Source: Chara braunii
Taxonomy: Eukaryota > Streptophyta > Charophyceae > Charales > Characeae
NCBI GenBank assembly: GCA_003427395.1
Contig: BFEA01000095.1
Coordinates: 3,267,471 to 3,290,816, forward strand
Reading direction: 5' to 3'
Length of the DNA stretch: 23,346 nucleotides
In this document: positions 18,461 through 23,346 of the stretch, in pieces
Layout: the number at the start of each line of letters is the position of its first letter
How positions within the stretch are numbered: the stretch's first letter is position 1
Made by a program: the position numbers and the translations under genes
The notes under the pieces: generated by a model
Told to the model about the DNA's origin: nothing
The model's input: only the letters and a program-made list of their open reading frames with translations
The model's database searches: none

Positions 18461-18978
18461 AGGGCATACTCACACGTGGACCAAAAGTCTCAAAAAATTG
18501 AGGCATTTGGTTCAACTTTTTTGAGCCATTTGGTCCCCTTGTGGTCACACGGGCGGACCTCGTCCAGAAAGGACAAAGACGCGACCATGACACTTTGCAT
18601 TCAGGGCAAGTGCGCCCGGTCACATGGGGGAGGACCAAACAAAAAGATGGATTTTTATTTTATTTTTTTGACCCTAGTATAAGGCTTGGGCCTTATCTAC
18701 AATGTAAATGTTCGTGGTCACACTTTCAGTTGTTCGGCGGGCTGTCTTCTTCGTCTACGATTCTGTTCAATTGGCGAACATAGAAAAAAAAAAAACGAAA
18801 GGTAATTTGAGACCACCTCCAGAGATGGTCTCAAAAAGGGTACACCCGCGGCCCCGCAGGCCGCTTACAGAAGGGTCACCGTTTTAGCCATTTGGGTTGC
18901 GAGCCTCTCCATTGTGACCCGAAAAATGACTCAAATTTTGGGATTTTGGTTATTTTGGTCCTCGTGTGAGTATGCCCT
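18461..18978 (+). mobile_element. M2 family element, copy 1 (518 bp)
   Basis: The TIR is AGGGCATACTCACACG, then GGACCAAAA, at the left and its reverse complement (GGTCCTCGTGTGAGTATGCCCT) at the right. Internal hallmarks: GGCGGACCTCGTCCAGAAAGG and AGGGCAAGTG on the left; AAAGG..ATTTGAGACCACCTC, GAAGGGTCACC and CATTTGGGT on the right. A T-rich centre. No transposase; a non-autonomous element. Target duplication is not clear. Confidence 0.8.
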
Positions 18979-18980
18979 CA

Positions 18981-19617
18981 GACGAGGACCAAAAGACCCT
19001 AAATCCTAAAAGTTGAGGCATTTTTGGGGTCACACTGGAGAGGCCCGCTACCCAAATGTCTCAAGCGGTGACCCTTTTTACTGCGTTGGCACCGGCCTTG
19101 CCGCTGTAGAGTTGTAACCAGCGATAACGGACTTCCGCGTAGACAAAGGCAACACTTAATACACCGGCGCTGGCTCTATAACCACCGCTACCTGTAGCAG
19201 CAGCCACAGTGGACGTCCGAAGCTGGGTGACGTCCAAAGCAGCGTGAAGTTAGAGGCGACAATATGGGTGCAACAGTGTGGATGTCCAAACCTAGACCGA
19301 GACAGCGGGGAGGTTTGTTTATGGCAGGATGCTGAGGTGGCACTTCACTTCTCTGGAGGAGTGTGTTGAAGCGGGAGTTCGTTGGCGGGGCCTCCCCTGG
19401 CTTCGAAACATGTACGTTACAGAGATGGCCCTAGCGTTATTTTCGCGTGAAAAAAAAAAAAACAAAAAAAAACTGCCTCAATTTGTTTGGTCCTCACCCG
19501 TGTGACTACCCACACTTGCGCTGAGGGCGAAGTGTCAAACCCGCGCCTTCTTCCTTTCTGAACGACGTCCGCCTGTGTGACCACACGTGGAACTAGAGTC
19601 CCAAATAAGCCTGAAGG
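18981..19617 (-). mobile_element. M2 family element, copy 2 (637 bp, reverse orientation)
   Basis: 18981-19085 is the reverse complement of the M2 right end, and 19430-19617 the reverse complement of the M2 left end (CGTCCGCCTGTGTGACC, CATGTTCACACG). It abuts copy 1 within 2 bp, making a ~100-bp-arm palindrome centred near 18980. The middle part (19086-19420) is diverged and includes a stretch resembling the left flank of copy 1. Confidence 0.7.
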
Positions 19618-19719
19618 CATGTTCACACGAGGACCAAAAGTCTAAAAAAATTGACACATTTGGGTAGGCCTATTTGGGATTTTAGTTCCTCGGGCGGACG
19701 TCGTCCAGAAAGGAAGGAC

Positions 19720-19841
19720 GAAGGCGCGCCCCTGATACTTCGCTCCCAGGGCAAGTGTGCATAGTCACACGCGTGAGGACGAAGGCATGGCCCTCACACT
19801 TCGTCCTTAGGGCAAGTGTGTGTAGTCACACAAGCGAGGAC
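19720..19841. repeat. 61-bp tandem duplication in M2 copy 3
   Basis: 19720-19780 and 19781-19841 share GAAGGC.., ACTTCG, AGGGCAAGTGTG, TAGTCACAC and GAGGAC with several differences. Copy 1 has a single unit at this place. Confidence 0.75.
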
Positions 19842-20104
19842 CAAAAGCGTAGATGTAATTTTATTTTTTTTTGTACACGCCAAAACAACGTACGAAAGTA
19901 GATAGATTTTTTATTTATTTTTTTACAACGCACATGGGCCTTCCAAATGTGCAAGATGAGATTGAATCCACCGCTAGAAAATAGATAGAGACATTGCCAT
20001 CTTCTGTGTAGCACGACGAACGTGTTCGCGCCCCTCCACACTCGCGCGAACGTGTTCGTGCATTCGCACGAACAGCTCACGAAGGTGTTCGGGCGAACAT
20101 ATTT

Positions 20105-20890
<786 letters not shown>

Positions 20891-20919
20891 CTATAAAAAT
20901 AAAATAAAAATTAATTTAA

Positions 20920-21075
20920 TATTTTTTAGTTTTTTATTTTTAATTCACATTTGGCTAAGAATTTGAACATGACTTCTAGGCAAAAGTTGTTTGTATTGTT
21001 GTTTTACATGGCATATATTTTTTCATATTTTTCTGATATCTTTTATTTTAATTTTTATTTTTTTATGCTCGCGTC
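20920..21075 (+). mobile_element. Diverged M1-like internal fragment
   Basis: It aligns with the interior of M1 copy 1 (5525-5640): ATTTGG.TAA.AATTTG, GGCAAA.GTTGTT, CATATA.TTTTTTCA in the same order and spacing. Flanking GTTCG/CGAAC-rich sequence on both sides (20030-20097 and 21090-21130) may be its eroded ends, split by the nested TIR element. Confidence 0.45.
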
Positions 21076-21432
21076 TGAAGGGTTTTGGGAGCTAGTTCGC
21101 GTTCAAGCGAACATCTTCAGGTTCGCCTCCGAATACAAACACGATGCAACGAAGACCATCTTTTTTGTTTTTTGTTTGGCAAGCTGTTTTATTCTTCGAC
21201 AATTCTTGGCAAGAAGGTAACTTAAAGATGACAAAAAATAAATCGAAAGGTCATTTGGTACCACCTCTGGAGGTGGTCTAAAAAAGGGTCTTCCTGCGGT
21301 CTCGCACGCTACTGACAGAAGGGTCATCATTTGAGGCATTTGGGTAGCGGACCTCTCTGGAACCAATGTAAACCGAAAAATGCCTCAAATTTTGGGATTT
21401 AAGATCATTAGGCCCCCGTATGAGTATGCCCT

Positions 21433-21751
21433 CAATGAAATTTTGAATGCACTGCGGGTGATTGGCACGATACGAGCTTGCATATAAAAACATTTTTCGA
21501 TGCACTAGGATAACGGTATGCCATTGTGCGTTTACGCTTTGCGGGTACAATGTATGATTCCTTTTGTGACATTCCATAAGAGCGTTGTCTGAGATGCGGT
21601 AGAAGAGCAACGATTGTGTGTGCAAGGCACTGTACTAACTAAGCATCCTCATTCGAATTTCCGCAATGTACATGGACGACAGGTGCTTACGGGTTCACTG
21701 TATTATAACAATGTGTTCACCGTGAGCAGTGTCATTAAGCGGCAGGTCGTT
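21433..21751. other. No recognised gene
   Basis: Unique-looking sequence between M2 copy 3 and repeat A copy 2. A 115-codon minus frame that covers it runs into M2 sequence and shows no motif. Confidence 0.45.
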
Positions 21752-22437
21752 AGGAGCCACAGGTATTACCAATGAAACACTTCTCACTTTCACAGGTGCG
21801 GTGCGTCCAAGACCCTTTAAAAGATTAAATTAAGTCAAAAACAGAAACATGCGCACGACAGACTTGCACCAAACATACAATAATAGTACACATGTGATAC
21901 ACTAACTAGATCAATCTTCAATTCACACCTTTGATATGTCCCTTACTTCTTCGAAACCGTGTCTAGTTGTTCTTTCTTTCCTGAGACTTATCAAGCTCAA
22001 ACATCTTACTTTATATCAAAGGATCTTGAAAGCGGACTATGACTATTCAAACATTGAACACAGGGGACAATTTTACTGACTATGAGGTTTGTCATTAGGT
22101 GTGTATATATAAGGTCCATGGAAAAATAGTTGAATCGATAAAAACCGACTTGTTATCGAATGATAACAGACAATTGCAATTCGTGCGGATCCTTTTCGCG
22201 GATCCTTCGTCAATGAAGCATGGTAGCGACCTGCACACACATACATCAACAAAGAAAAACATCCCCATTTCACACTTTTCACCTACTATTTTTTTAATGT
22301 TGAACCCTTAGATCATAATTGTAAGTTATAGGCTTGACATCTCAAAGTTCAATCCCTAATCCTATTTATCAATCCGTGTATCCAGTCTGACCCTTATCCT
22401 CTTCTCTTCAAGGAGATTCATGCTTATATCATAAGCT
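21752..22437 (+). repeat. Dispersed repeat A, copy 2
   Basis: The partner of 850-1550 in inverted orientation, with the same order of blocks. This copy has a TATA-like GTATATATAAGG at 22102-22113 which copy 1 lacks, and a partial GTTATC palindrome (22151-22168). If it is a retroelement terminus, that string could be a core promoter; no further evidence. Confidence 0.7.
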
Positions 22438-23018
22438 TAAAAGAAAAATTATATCTTTTTCATTTGCATATGGTCTCTTCATTTTCAATTTTTGGATCAA
22501 GAACGTTTTTTAGCGCTTACGCAACTATGACTAGTCTGAGTCACTATGCAGATGACTTTCAAAGTCCACAAGTGAATTCAGTCTACATGATAGTTCTTCT
22601 TTCCTAGTTCTTTTTCCCGCAGTTTTGACGTTTATTTTATTTTTACGATACGCAGAGTTACCCGAATTGGAGTATCTTCTTTTCTATTTTCTTTTCATTC
22701 TTCCTTATGTGGTTAACACAAGTAGTGGAGTGATTGACACTGAAATCTCTCACTATAGATAAATTTTAGGCAGTCTAAATTCAAACAAGTAGTGGGTTAA
22801 CTCACACTAGAGCATCCAACTACCCTTTTATTTTCATTCAATCCCTATGCAAGCGATCGATAGATACTTATGTACATAAATGATTCATGTTAGTAGAGGG
22901 GTAACTCATACTAGAGTTGTGTGTCTATTCAATGTGCAACGAAAAGTTTCAATGTTGTTGTACCCAGTTGAATAGCCCTCGGCCCCCCGTTCAATCCCTG
23001 TTGAATAGTACAACAGAA
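22438..23018. other. No recognised gene
   Basis: AT-rich sequence with a doubled motif AAGTAGTGGGTTAACTCA / TAGTAGAGGGGTAACTCA, each followed by TACTAGAG- or CACTAGAG-like sequence (22787-22811 and 22890-22916). No coding signal. Confidence 0.45.
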
Positions 23019-23049
23019 CCTCCCTGTTGAATACTGTTCAACGGGGAGG
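23019..23049. repeat. 13-bp-stem hairpin in a GTTGAAT-rich patch
   Basis: CCTCCCTGTTGAA, a 5-nt loop, TTCAACGGGGAGG; the single mismatch is a G-U pair in RNA. The surrounding 22970-23150 repeats the heptamer GTTGAAT/GTTCAA many times, often preceded by CCC. Confidence 0.65.
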
Positions 23050-23205
23050 GCGCATTGGGCTCGGACACGTCATTGGACGCGCGTGGAGCAAAAAAAAATT
23101 GTCATCCCGTTATATCCCCTTGAATCCCCGTTGAATCCCGTTGAACAAAAAAAAAATGGGTGTCAGGTTTGGTTGTTTATTTATTTTCATTTTTGTAATG
23201 GATGA

Positions 23206-23258
23206 AAAAAAAAATGGGCGTGTGGTGTTTGAAAAACCCTCCACGCCCATTTTTTTTT
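23206..23258. repeat. Perfect 17-bp-stem hairpin near the right edge
   Basis: AAAAAAAAATGGGCGTG (23206-23222) and its exact reverse complement (23242-23258) around a 19-nt loop. The T-run gives it terminator-like looks, but in this eukaryotic repeat context a foldback terminus is more likely. Confidence 0.75.
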
Positions 23259-23314
23259 CTAATTCTGGCAATTTTTTTTTTAAATAGAAAAAAAAACATT
23301 ATATTCGACAACCC

Positions 23315-23334
23315 TGTGTGTGTGTGTGTGTGTG
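23315..23334. repeat. (TG)10 microsatellite
   Basis: Ten TG units directly after CAACCC. The combined CAACCCTG equals the terminal octamer of M1 copy 1, so an M1-like end may abut it. Confidence 0.9.
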
Positions 23335-23346
23335 ATTGGGTTGGGG

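Noticed and set aside
23206-23258. Intrinsic (bacterial-style) terminator
   Set aside because: The stem plus T-run looks right, but no gene lies upstream and the context is eukaryotic repeat DNA.

Overview
The window looks like non-genic, repeat-rich nuclear DNA from a eukaryote, most likely a streptophyte (green plant lineage, possibly a charophyte alga or other non-seed plant). This is inferred from long dinucleotide and homopolymer tracts, several families of non-coding inverted-repeat elements, decayed retroelement frames, and a block of mitochondrial-type sequence (atp4, ccmB, a group II intron end, cox2) of the plant kind. The mitochondrial reading frames make good protein without assuming RNA editing, which leans toward a lineage with little editing. 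I cannot name the species. No bacterial-style operon, rRNA, CRISPR array or convincing tRNA was seen.

Layout. 1-1550: unassigned DNA, a foldback element (395-790) and one copy of a ~700-bp repeat 'A' whose inverted partner lies at 21752-22437. 2531-3891: decayed minus-strand coding remnants, the last part resembling the C-terminus of a LINE ORF2 with a poly(A) tail. 4200-4820: a ~245-bp tandem repeat. 4839-6596: repeat 'B', a (TA)n tract and two inverted copies of a ~0.75-kb terminal-inverted-repeat element (family M1). 7100-9660: the only long intact reading frame, a minus-strand protein of at least 698 residues with a Pro/Ser/Thr-rich N-terminus, a Josephin-type deubiquitinase domain with the complete Cys-His-Asn triad, a frame-preserving low-complexity repeat block, and C-terminal RING-type Cys/His clusters. 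10368-11600: a mosaic mitochondrial-derived block with an in-frame atp4-ccmB chimera. 12590-13625: a structured-RNA patch with a near-canonical type III hammerhead ribozyme, then repeat B, (TA)n and a third M1 copy. 14577-16316: a 580-codon minus-strand frame broken by four stops. 17253-17770: a (GA)n tract and a ~75-bp-arm hairpin. 18461-21432: three abutting copies of a second element family (M2) in + - + orientation, the last split by a nested TIR element. 21752-23346: repeat A copy 2, then short strong hairpins and a (TG)n tract.

The most notable items are (i) the Josephin plus RING single-chain protein, which joins ubiquitin-removing and ubiquitin-ligating signatures; (ii) the chimeric atp4-ccmB frame inside a mitochondrial mosaic; and (iii) the hammerhead ribozyme next to mobile repeats. 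No pathway links these genes; the region reads as a patchwork of insertions.
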